The notes beneath the pieces were generated by a model that saw only the letters and a program-made list of their open reading frames with translations, was not told where the DNA came from and made no database searches. From JADCRZ01 sp039921525 (GTDB taxonomy: Bacteria; Bacteroidota; Bacteroidia; Chitinophagales; Chitinophagaceae), in contig JBDSBP010000403.1 of NCBI GenBank assembly GCA_039921525.1, forward strand, positions 1-19,220: a stretch of DNA of 19,220 bases, read 5' to 3'. Position 1 is the stretch's first letter; each line of letters starts with the position of its first letter. This document shows, piece after piece, positions 8,548 through 15,079 of this stretch. A program made the position numbers and the translations under genes.

Positions 8548-8775
8548 TTATTGAGACTTACCGGGTTTACTTGAAATCATCCGAATAATCGAATCAACAA
8601 TTGGGACGCCGGCGAATACTATCCATGGAACTAACAAAATGGTCAGCAAGAATGTTCTCTGATATAGAGGCAAAATAGATAAGGGCTTGCCAAACAGGTA
8701 AAAAAATAGCGTGATAGATGGATAGATCACAACCCATATCTTAAAGGTTGCAACTAATTTCATTTTAGTTTTCAT
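8548..8775 (-). CDS. Small two-TM membrane protein, like the C-terminal tail of ABM-type proteins
   Basis: A 75-residue integral membrane protein. I chose the ATG at 8775; an upstream TTG at 8814 would overlap the -7 promoter element and is unlikely. Two hydrophobic helices are evident, residues about 8-28 (IWVVIYPSITLFFYLFG) and 40-61 (TFLLTILLVPWIVFAGVP), with a positive C-terminus. From memory of the family, the pattern (WxxIYP, a first helix, PL...LPL..RT, a second helix with VPW) matches the membrane tail found on some antibiotic-biosynthesis-monooxygenase (ABM) proteins. No ABM domain is present here, so this is either a stand-alone version or a different small family. It has its own promoter that matches the SDR promoter 2.8 kb away. 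Function unknown. Confidence 0.7.
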   Translation of the reverse strand: MKTKMKLVATFKIWVVIYPSITLFFYLFGKPLSILPLYQRTFLLTILLVPWIVFAGVPIVDSIIRMISSKPGKSQ

Positions 8776-8811
8776 GCTGATTGTTTTGGAATTTTTATTT
8801 TGTTTAATAAG

Positions 8812-8819
8812 CAAAAGTA
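8812..8819 (-). promoter_or_regulatory. Bacteroidota -7 element TACTTTTG for the two-TM gene
   Basis: Read on the - strand this is a perfect TAnnTTTG, ending 36 bp before the chosen ATG. There is no TTTG at the -33 position, which suggests that the promoter depends on an activator bound at the box 23 bp upstream. Confidence 0.65.
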
Positions 8820-8842
8820 CTGGCAGATGTAACTTGTTTGAT

Positions 8843-8859
8843 AGGACAAGAATGAAGTT
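8843..8859 (-). promoter_or_regulatory. Putative activator box, copy A (AACTTCATTCTTGTCCT)
   Basis: The 17-bp box matches copy B upstream of the SDR gene at 14 of 17 positions (consensus AACTYCATTYYTGTCCT on the - strand). It has the identical 23-bp distance to a perfect -7 element. Its placement over the -33 region fits a class-II type activator site. The linked AraC-family regulator is the obvious candidate; the LytTR regulator is an alternative. Confidence 0.55.
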
Positions 8860-9067
8860 GAGCGGGACTTATTTAAAATTGTGCATGAAAGATTAAGGTG
8901 AGTACTGTATGGTTTTGAATAACCTGGTAAAGCAGGGAATATTTTTTGAAATTCTAATAACCGTACAAAACACTTTTTGCAGACAAATTAGACCTGTTTG
9001 CATATCATTTTCACAAAAGCCGAAATAATGAGAGACCTTCATGCCCTTTAGTTAGGTACTTCACATT

Positions 9068-10135
9068 ATGAAAAAATCGTTGGTATTCTTGTTACACCTG
9101 GGTTTTTGGGCGTGTTATTTCATATTGATAGCAATCATGTTAGCAGTTTACTATAGAAGTATTGTTAATGTCGGTAACCGGGAACCCAGAATTTTAAATG
9201 CTTTTAAAAGTCTTTTCTTTTTTGCATTTATTCCTTCGTTCATTTCATATTTCTGCTATTATTTCATATTATTTTCCAGGTACCTTCAACACAAAAAAAT
9301 TTTTCTTTCAATAATCCATGGCATATTCATTTCTGCAGGAGCTGCCCTGTTTGGCTATATCCTGATTCGGTACTCGATAGAATCGGGGTATATGATAGAC
9401 ATGGATGAGGGAGGCAAACATGGCAGATCGACCGCTATTGTAGTGATAGTTGCTATGACCCTTATTGGTATAATATCTGGTGTAGTGGCACTGGTGATCA
9501 AAGGGTTTATAACCTGGTTTAATGAAATTAAACTTAAAAAAGCTTTAAAAGAGAAAAACCATGAAATAGAAATGGCATTAATAAAATCGAAACTCGATCC
9601 CCATCTTCTTTTTAACACCATCAATAATATAGATGCATTAATATTAAGAGATGCAGTTGAAGCGTCAAATTATTTGAATAAGTTATCTGATATAATGCGG
9701 TTTATGTTGTATGAAACAATGGCTGATAAAATTCTTCTGTCACAGGAAATTGAGTATATAGAAAAATATATAGCATTACAAAAAATAAGAACTGCAAATG
9801 AAAATTATGTGCACTTTGCCGTAACTGGTAATATTGGGAATAAATTTATTGCCCCCATGGTTTTTATTCCATTTATTGAAAATGCCTTTAAGCATTCCAC
9901 TAATAAAAAACTTGAAAATGCTATTACGGTTAATATTTTTATAAAGCATGATAGCATACAACTGATATGTGAAAATATATTTGACTCGAGGCAGCCGGTT
10001 AAGCAAAATAAAGGGGGTTTAGGCAACGAACTTATTCAAAAGCGGCTAGACCTTATTTATGCTGGAAATCATATTTTGGAAGTGCATAAAACAAATGAAC
10101 TCTACACCGTAAACTTAACGATTACCAATGGATAA
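9068..10135 (+). CDS. LytS-type sensor histidine kinase (His_kinase family), four TM helices
   Basis: A 355-residue membrane sensor kinase. Four hydrophobic segments lie at about 5-28, 50-71, 78-100 and 122-145, then a short coiled linker (NEIKLKKALKEKNHEIEMALIKS) leads to the catalytic part. The phospho-acceptor is His179 in LDPHLLFNTINNI, matching the PHFLFN signature of the LytS/YehU His_kinase family. The ATP-binding N-box is PFIENAFKH with Asn272, and KGGLGNELIQKRL at 315-327 forms the glycine-rich box. The stop overlaps the start of the response regulator by 8 bp, so the two are translated together. No separate periplasmic sensor domain is seen, so the signal is probably sensed in or at the membrane. 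The gene is divergent from the two-TM gene across 292 bp. Confidence 0.94.
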   Translation: MKKSLVFLLHLGFWACYFILIAIMLAVYYRSIVNVGNREPRILNAFKSLFFFAFIPSFISYFCYYFILFSRYLQHKKIFLSIIHGIFISAGAALFGYILIRYSIESGYMIDMDEGGKHGRSTAIVVIVAMTLIGIISGVVALVIKGFITWFNEIKLKKALKEKNHEIEMALIKSKLDPHLLFNTINNIDALILRDAVEASNYLNKLSDIMRFMLYETMADKILLSQEIEYIEKYIALQKIRTANENYVHFAVTGNIGNKFIAPMVFIPFIENAFKHSTNKKLENAITVNIFIKHDSIQLICENIFDSRQPVKQNKGGLGNELIQKRLDLIYAGNHILEVHKTNELYTVNLTITNG

Positions 10136-10823
10136 ATATACCTGCATCATTATTGAAGACGAACCCCTTGCGCTGGAAAAAACGAAAGCTTTTGTAAACA
10201 AAGTTCCTTTTTTGAATCTGAGTGCAACTTTCGACAATGCGCTTAATGGCCTGACGTATCTAAACAACAACAAAGTAGATGTGCTCTTCCTGGATATAAA
10301 CATGGATGAATTGTCCGGTATAGAGTTATTGGAAAGCTCAAAAATAGCGAGCCAGGTTATTATTACAACAGCATATCAGCAGTATGCATTAAAGGGGTAT
10401 GAATTGCAGATAACAGATTATCTTTTAAAACCATTTACATTCAATCGTTTTTTACAGGCTGTAAATAAAGCCCAGGAGAATTTAGGTCAACGCATTGCTG
10501 ATAAACAACTCGATTTTATTTTCATAAAGACAGAAAATCGCCTGGAAAAAATTACCATTAATGATATCCTGTACATTGAGGGAATGAGGGACTACCTGCG
10601 CATTCATACTGTAAACAAAAAAATTATGACCCTGCAGGGCTTCAATGAACTTGAACAGCTTCTGCCGTCGAACCTGGTGTGCAGGGTGCATAAGTCGTAT
10701 ATGGTTGCAATAAATAAAATTGAATCTATCGAGCGAAGCAGGATAAAAATTGCAGATCAGTTAATCCCTGTTTCAGAAACATACAAAGAGGCTTTCCTTC
10801 AACTCATTAACAGCCGGGCATAA
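10128..10823 (+). CDS. LytTR-family response regulator
   Basis: A 231-residue two-domain response regulator that partners the overlapping kinase. The receiver domain spans residues about 4-118, with the acidic pair E10/D11, the phospho-acceptor Asp56 in FLDINM, T80/T81 and Lys101 in LLKPF. The LytTR DNA-binding domain spans about 128-230 (FIKTENRLEKI, DILYIEGMRDYLRIH, RVHKSYMVAINKI). LytTR proteins bind direct-repeat promoter sites and usually activate; the target is not evident from the sequence. The kinase-to-regulator ATG overlap is the standard arrangement in Bacteroidota. The next gene is convergent, so this is the end of a two-gene operon. Confidence 0.95.
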   Translation: MDKYTCIIIEDEPLALEKTKAFVNKVPFLNLSATFDNALNGLTYLNNNKVDVLFLDINMDELSGIELLESSKIASQVIITTAYQQYALKGYELQITDYLLKPFTFNRFLQAVNKAQENLGQRIADKQLDFIFIKTENRLEKITINDILYIEGMRDYLRIHTVNKKIMTLQGFNELEQLLPSNLVCRVHKSYMVAINKIESIERSRIKIADQLIPVSETYKEAFLQLINSRA

Positions 10824-10831
10824 CGCTTCCA

Positions 10832-10922
10832 TAATTTTGCGGGCTAAAATAACCCATTTACATGCATACTGCCTCGCTTTGCATAGCTGAATTGCAAGCC
10901 CACAAACATTCATATACTTTTG
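10832..10922 (+). promoter_or_regulatory. Two TAnnTTTG -7-like elements in a convergent intergenic gap
   Basis: TAATTTTG at 10832-10839 and TACTTTTG at 10915-10922 both match the -7 consensus on the + strand. The second has an ATTG (-33-like, ending at 10894) 20 bp upstream. No recognised gene starts downstream: transcription would run antisense into the 3' end of the SDR gene. This could be an antisense or small RNA promoter, a relic, or chance in AT-rich DNA. Confidence 0.3.
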
Positions 10923-10947
10923 CCTCAGTAGCGCCCTCCTGGAAACA

Positions 10948-11544
10948 TTAATATGGTATTATTATTTGCCCTGTATTAGCACCGAAAATGCTTTTGCGAA
11001 AACCGTATTCCAGTTGTTGCATTGTAACAGGAATGTCTCCCGGGAAAAAAGGAAAATATTGCGGAGAATTTTCTATAACGGTGGGGCTCACTGCATTAAT
11101 GCGAATACCATTATCTAGTTCAATGGCTGCTGCCCGCACGAATGCTTCAACTGCTCCGTTGGCTGCCGATGCATTTGCGAAGTTCAATTGAGGATCATGC
11201 GTCAAAGCACCTGAGATTAACGTAAATGAGCCTTTAGGGTTGATATAGTGTTGCCCAATGAGTACCAAATTTATTTGCCCCATCAGTTTGCCTTCGATGC
11301 CTTTCCTGAATTCTTTATCTGTCATTTTTTTCCAGGGACCTACATACGTTGGACCTGCTACGTTAACAAGTGCGTCAAAAGCACCTGCCTGCTTGTACAT
11401 GTTTTCAATGGATTCAAGAGAAGTAATATCTACCTTAATGTCACCAGCCCCGGAAGCTGCTTTAATTACTTCATGTTCTTTTTCAAATGCCCTTGTTAGG
11501 TGATTTCCCATTGTGCCTGTTGCACCTACCATTATAATTTTCAT
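10948..11544 (-). CDS. Atypical short-chain dehydrogenase/reductase (SDR) without YxxxK
   Basis: A 198-residue Rossmann-fold protein of the SDR superfamily. The cofactor motif GATGTMG is at residues 7-13, NVAGP at 61-65 corresponds to the NNAG motif, and Ser111 (LISGALT) to the catalytic serine. At the usual YxxxK position the sequence reads A125-S-A-A-N129 followed by GAVEAF, so both the catalytic Tyr and Lys are replaced. From memory a subgroup of about 200-residue SDRs looks like this, so it is probably a natural variant and not damage. It may bind NAD(P) as a sensor or use a different chemistry. A promoter with a perfect -7 element and an activator box lies upstream, and the AraC-family gene is 303 bp upstream on the same strand. 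Confidence 0.87.
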   Translation of the reverse strand: MKIIMVGATGTMGNHLTRAFEKEHEVIKAASGAGDIKVDITSLESIENMYKQAGAFDALVNVAGPTYVGPWKKMTDKEFRKGIEGKLMGQINLVLIGQHYINPKGSFTLISGALTHDPQLNFANASAANGAVEAFVRAAAIELDNGIRINAVSPTVIENSPQYFPFFPGDIPVTMQQLEYGFRKSIFGANTGQIIIPY

Positions 11545-11619
11545 TTTTGTACATTTTATGGTTATTAAATAATTACTAGACTGCCGTCAATTAAATTTGG
11601 AGTAGGCCTTTGTATGATG

Positions 11620-11627
11620 CAAAAGTA
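11620..11627 (-). promoter_or_regulatory. Bacteroidota -7 element TACTTTTG for the SDR gene
   Basis: A perfect TAnnTTTG on the - strand, 75 bp upstream of the SDR ATG, identical in sequence and flanking base (GC) to the -7 element of the two-TM gene. As there, no clear -33 TTTG is present. Confidence 0.65.
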
Positions 11628-11650
11628 ATGTCAGCATTGGGTGTAAGGAC

Positions 11651-11667
11651 AGGACAGAAATGGAGTT
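11651..11667 (-). promoter_or_regulatory. Putative activator box, copy B (AACTCCATTTCTGTCCT)
   Basis: Matches copy A at 14 of 17 positions, with the same 23-bp distance to the -7 element. Over a 62-bp ungapped alignment starting at GCAAAAGTA the two promoter regions share about 38 positions, concentrated in the -7, the box and a GGA three-mer further out. This is the expected pattern of a conserved regulator site and not of a general duplication. Confidence 0.55.
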
Positions 11668-11714
11668 ATATAGGATTTGTCCAGAGTTGTCTGCCAATGA
11701 CAAGAATAGATGCT

Positions 11715-11805
11715 GACTTCCGAAGTTTAGTTTGTTACACTTCGAAAGTCTGGCCTGGAGGAGTCTCAAATTTAGACTTCCGAAGTCTTCAAGACTTCGG
11801 AAGTC
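11715..11805. repeat. Cluster of four GACTTC-S-GAAGTC palindromes forming two hairpins
   Basis: Copies lie at 11715-11727 (GACTTCCGAAGTT), 11738-11750 (CACTTCGAAAGTC), 11775-11787 (GACTTCCGAAGTC) and 11793-11805 (GACTTCGGAAGTC). Copies 3 and 4 are perfect reverse complements with a 5-nt TTCAA loop, giving a 13-bp stem; copies 1 and 2 pair imperfectly (11 of 13) across a 10-nt loop. Each copy is also nearly self-palindromic. This is REP-like architecture at the 3' end of the AraC-family gene, where it could end or protect that transcript. Confidence 0.8.
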
Positions 11806-11847
11806 AACCCAAGTTCTAACCATTTTTTTTTAACAAATAGCGCTCGT

Positions 11848-12708
11848 TTATTGAACCCGCCTAAATGTATCAGGTGAATAACTGGTGTGTTTTTTGAAAA
11901 ATCTGATAAAATAAGAAACATCTTCGTAACCCAGGTAATCGGCTATGTCTTTAATTTGATTGGGGGTAGCCAAAAGATATCTTTTGGCTTCCAGGATAAT
12001 ACGGGCATTTATCAGTTCTGAAGGTGTTTTGCCTATAGTTGCTTTAGTGATTTCATTAAGCTGGTATGTAGAAAGATTCATCAACTCCGTGTATTGAGAT
12101 ACCTGCTTGCGATCAGTAATATGCTTATCCAGGAGTTCTAAAAATTCTTCAAGGCGTTCCTGTGTATATTGACTAATACTTGTAAATGGGTTTTCGGGAT
12201 TATTGCTTTGCCTTACAAGTTCAATAAAGAAGATATCCAGGTTAGCTTTAATGATTTCCTGGAAACCTTCTTTTTTGTCTGCGTTCTCCTCATCTATATA
12301 CCTTAATACAGCATCTAATTTTTCAAACCTGCCTACATCAACCTGGCAAAAGTTCTTATTGCTCGCCTTTAATAATCGCTGGGTGGATACCTTGTCTGTC
12401 GGATGGTAAAATTCATTATTAAATTCCATTAAGTATCCCGTACAACCTGCTTTCAATCGAAGCTGGTGTACCTGACCAGGTCGCATGAAGAAAACAGAAT
12501 GGTTATAAATCTCATATAGCGTAAAATCTATTTCATGAGTGCCCATTCCATTTTGCAATGCAAGAATAAAAAAGAAATCATGCCTGTGAAGGTCCTGGAG
12601 TAAGTCTTTGCCATCAAGCAAATCCTGAACTCTGCGTATGCTAAAACGCTCAGAGGAAGCTTGTTCTTTAGGAGCTAAGATGATACGTCTTATTGGAATC
12701 TTCTTCAT
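11848..12708 (-). CDS. AraC/XylS-family transcriptional regulator with cupin-like sensor domain
   Basis: A 286-residue regulator. The N-terminal domain (residues about 20-110) is of the AraC cupin type, with LHRHDFFFILAL at 40-51 and the MRPGQVHQL signature at 75-83. Residues about 185-286 form the double helix-turn-helix domain: STYQLNEITKATIGKTPSELINARIILEAKRYL for the first HTH and IKDIADYLGYEDVSYFIRFFKKHTSYSPDTFRR for the second. These are canonical spacings and the conserved SxFxRxFKK-like and SP..FR motifs are intact. It lies upstream of the SDR gene on the same strand, separated by palindromic repeats and the SDR promoter, and is a candidate to bind the box shared by the SDR and two-TM promoters. 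No copy of that box is seen upstream of its own start. Confidence 0.95.
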   Translation of the reverse strand: MKKIPIRRIILAPKEQASSERFSIRRVQDLLDGKDLLQDLHRHDFFFILALQNGMGTHEIDFTLYEIYNHSVFFMRPGQVHQLRLKAGCTGYLMEFNNEFYHPTDKVSTQRLLKASNKNFCQVDVGRFEKLDAVLRYIDEENADKKEGFQEIIKANLDIFFIELVRQSNNPENPFTSISQYTQERLEEFLELLDKHITDRKQVSQYTELMNLSTYQLNEITKATIGKTPSELINARIILEAKRYLLATPNQIKDIADYLGYEDVSYFIRFFKKHTSYSPDTFRRVQ

Positions 12709-13335
12709 GTTGATTTCATTATAACCGATAAAATTGGTTATTTTTTAATTTATGGCATGACTAAAGAATTTAAATATAACTTATAAGCTACAAATTAGGC
12801 TATTACAGGGTTTTTCTGAACAAAAGACTTCTTGATCAGCGAAGGTACAATGGCTTTTGCCGGGTGGAATAATGAGTAATCATTGCCAGGTTGATAACGA
12901 TGTTTATTGGTGCCGTGATCTGCTGATTCTGCTTCTTAATCGGCCAGATACATTGGTAGCAATAGATGTTTGCCCCATCTTTTTTTTCAAAAAGAATATA
13001 TTTCAATTTTCCGCGTTATTTATCACAGGAAAAATCATTCTTTCACACCGCTAAAATAAAAAATTAAAAAAAATAGATTTTAAAGTCATTATCTTTAGAT
13101 TCCGATTTAATCCAGTCCTCAGTCAATAACCTTCTTTCGACAAGTAAAAGTACTCACTGGCAATAGCGTTGTATAGTAATACAATGGAGAATAATATCTT
13201 TTTGACTTGTTGATTCTATGAATGTATCTTCTGCAGAATCTTTTGATTTCCTATGTCTGGCAACCAATTTTGGTATCTATGTTAGTATCCTGAATAAGAT
13301 CATCCATTTACAATTAAATAATCAAAATCAACAAT
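12709..13335. other. 627-bp AT-rich intergenic region between divergent genes
   Basis: No supported gene. It should contain the promoters of the AraC-family gene (leftward) and of the FHA-protease gene (rightward), but no perfect TAnnTTTG with a matched -33 is visible for either. The - strand frame 12795-12935 is open for 46 codons without an ATG and reads like ordinary protein, so it might be a gene remnant, but I recognise no family. A 6-bp inverted repeat lies at 13169-13184, about 150 bp before the FHA-protease gene, and an A/T-rich tract at 13053-13084. Confidence 0.5.
13169..13184. promoter_or_regulatory. Inverted repeat TTGTAT-AGTA-ATACAA upstream of the FHA-protease gene
   Basis: A perfect 6-bp inverted repeat with a 4-bp spacer, 151 bp before the FHA-protease ATG. 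It has operator-like geometry but no known regulator; a possible -7-like TATCTTTTTG follows at 13195. Low confidence. Confidence 0.25.
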
Positions 13336-15018
13336 ATGAACACTGTTATTGAACGATATGTCATCAGGCATACATCAGGTACAAAAGCTAACCAGGTAGA
13401 AGAATTTGATTTTAGTAAGTCAAAATTAACGATTGGCCGGGAATCAGGCAGCGATATCCAGTTTGACCCGGAACAGGAGACGATTGTCAGCCGTGAACAT
13501 GCAAAAATTGAGAAAGTAAGTTCAGACCCGCCAAAGTTTACAATAACCGATAATAACAGCCGCAACGGCATCTTTATAAATAAAACAAGAGTAAAAGGAA
13601 CTGTTGCCTTGGAGGTAGGAAATGAAGTGCAACTCGGCCAGAATGGACCTACTTTTGTATTTGATATTTACCCGCGCCCGCAGAGCCTGATGGCTGCTAC
13701 CAGGGTAGTAGACATACCAACGTCTATCAAACCTACCACCATTTCATCTGTTCAAAATACCGGAATAAGCGCCGCGGAACCGGTTAAAACGGGTTTGGGC
13801 AAGCAAACAGTCGAGAGAATGCTGGTGAGTGAAAGAAAAAAATCAACCAATAAACTGGCGATAATCCTGGGAGGACTTGTTATAGTTTTGGCTGGGTTGG
13901 GGTATGCTTTTAAAGATAAACTGTTCCCTAAACCCGGTGAGACAAAGATGATAACCAATATCGTAAGGGATTCATCAACCATGAACAAAAAATCACCGGA
14001 ACAAATCGCGAAGGATAATATGGATAGGGTGGTTCAGATTGAATTTGGCTGGCAGTTATTTGACGCAAACACGAGTGATGAGTTGTGGCATAAGTACCAG
14101 ATATTAAAAGGCACAGATGGACTGAATCATTATACAGCCCTTTACATACAGAACAGCCAGGGAGAAATAGAACCTTTTCTTGATGTGAAAAAAAATGTTC
14201 CTATCGGCGCTCCCATTGGCTTTGCTGGTGCAAGCGGTTCAGGTTTTGTGGTATCTGAAGACGGGTTTATTCTTACCAACCGTCACGTTGCAACCAACTG
14301 GAACACGAGGTATATTTTTGCGGATTATGCATTTCCTGGTGTGTTGGTAAAAAATGAAGGGGGTAAACTTTTAATAGTACCCGATGTAGCGGTAACGCCC
14401 CAGGATGTATTTGGCTGGGTGCCGGCAGAGTCAAAGATGTTGGGTGGGCAACACGTTAACGAAGGATCTATCAAGGGACGGAACACGTATATGAATGTAA
14501 TCTTTGCCAATACTTCGCTCCGCAGGCCTGTACAATCCGCAACGCCTTCTGACGATCATGACGTAGCCATGATCAAAGTGGAACTACCCGAATCACTATC
14601 AAAAGTAATGATGAAGGATAATTATAATAATGTAAAGCCAGGCCAAACGGTAACGGTTATGGGCTACCCGGGTGTAGCACCTGAGCAGTGGGTAGTTCGT
14701 AAATCAAATGATCCCTTCAAACCTAACAACCAATACAACACTGTTCCTACCCCAACCGTAACAACCGGAAATATTGGAAGAATAATACCAGCCTCCTCTG
14801 ATAAAAATCTTACATACAGCGCCTTTGGCGATTCATACCAGTTAACCATAAACGCTACCGGCGCAGGTAATAGCGGCGGACCTATGTTTGACGATGAAGG
14901 GAATGTAATCGGACTTTATTATGCTGGCAAATCTGACGCAAGGGGTACGCAGATCTCTTTTGCCGTACCTATAAAATATGGCCTTGAATTAATGGGTAGA
15001 AAAAAAATGGGTAATTGA
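13336..15018 (+). CDS. Transmembrane protein with cytoplasmic FHA domain and periplasmic trypsin-like serine protease
   Basis: A 560-residue single-pass membrane protein. Residues about 8-112 are a phosphothreonine-binding FHA domain with all signature residues: G34-R35-E36-S37, S52-R53-E54-H55-A56, and N74-S75-R76-N77-G78. A linker (115-172) leads to one TM helix at about 173-192. With no signal peptide and basic residues before the helix (SERKKSTNK), the FHA end should be inside and the rest outside. Residues about 225-555 are a trypsin/DegP-like protease with a complete triad: His317 in TNRHVAT, Asp409 in DHDVAMIK, Ser513 in GNSGGP. No PDZ domain follows. The kinase gene begins 61 bp downstream. 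A plausible role is phospho-controlled periplasmic proteolysis; domain calls are strong, the coupling is inferred. Confidence 0.93.
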   Translation: MNTVIERYVIRHTSGTKANQVEEFDFSKSKLTIGRESGSDIQFDPEQETIVSREHAKIEKVSSDPPKFTITDNNSRNGIFINKTRVKGTVALEVGNEVQLGQNGPTFVFDIYPRPQSLMAATRVVDIPTSIKPTTISSVQNTGISAAEPVKTGLGKQTVERMLVSERKKSTNKLAIILGGLVIVLAGLGYAFKDKLFPKPGETKMITNIVRDSSTMNKKSPEQIAKDNMDRVVQIEFGWQLFDANTSDELWHKYQILKGTDGLNHYTALYIQNSQGEIEPFLDVKKNVPIGAPIGFAGASGSGFVVSEDGFILTNRHVATNWNTRYIFADYAFPGVLVKNEGGKLLIVPDVAVTPQDVFGWVPAESKMLGGQHVNEGSIKGRNTYMNVIFANTSLRRPVQSATPSDDHDVAMIKVELPESLSKVMMKDNYNNVKPGQTVTVMGYPGVAPEQWVVRKSNDPFKPNNQYNTVPTPTVTTGNIGRIIPASSDKNLTYSAFGDSYQLTINATGAGNSGGPMFDDEGNVIGLYYAGKSDARGTQISFAVPIKYGLELMGRKKMGN

Positions 15019-15079
15019 TCATAAAAAAAATGCCACTTAATTACCAGTTCTATTTAAAGTTTGTTTAAACCTATTGTAG

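Larger units (their letters stand above)
11545..11847. other. 303-bp intergenic region between the SDR and araC-type genes
   Basis: No gene is visible. The SDR-proximal part holds the promoter (-7 at 11620-11627) and activator box (11651-11667), with extra GGACA/TGTCC half-sites around it: GGACA at 11647 and 11652, TGTCC at 11678. The araC-proximal part holds four palindromic GACTTC-S-GAAGTC copies arranged as two hairpins (11715-11805). Confidence 0.7.

Noticed and set aside
10862..10951. 29-codon ATG frame in the convergent gap (MHTASLCIAELQ...).
   Set aside because: Very short, no recognisable feature, and it overlaps a -7-like element and the SDR stop; probably chance.
12795..12935. Open - strand frame of 46 codons with protein-like composition (reads HRYQPGNDYSLFHPAKAIV in part).
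   Set aside because: No ATG, bounded upstream by a stop, and no family recognised. It could be a gene remnant but cannot be supported without a database search.
12857..13054. 65-codon + strand frame starting with TTG in the araC-FHA intergenic region.
   Set aside because: Non-ATG start, no motif, Phe/Ile-rich translation of AT-rich DNA, and no promoter or neighbour logic.
13087..13204. TATCTTTA and TATCTTTTTG as -7 elements of the FHA-protease gene.
   Set aside because: Neither matches TAnnTTTG fully and no -33 TTTG stands at a proper distance.
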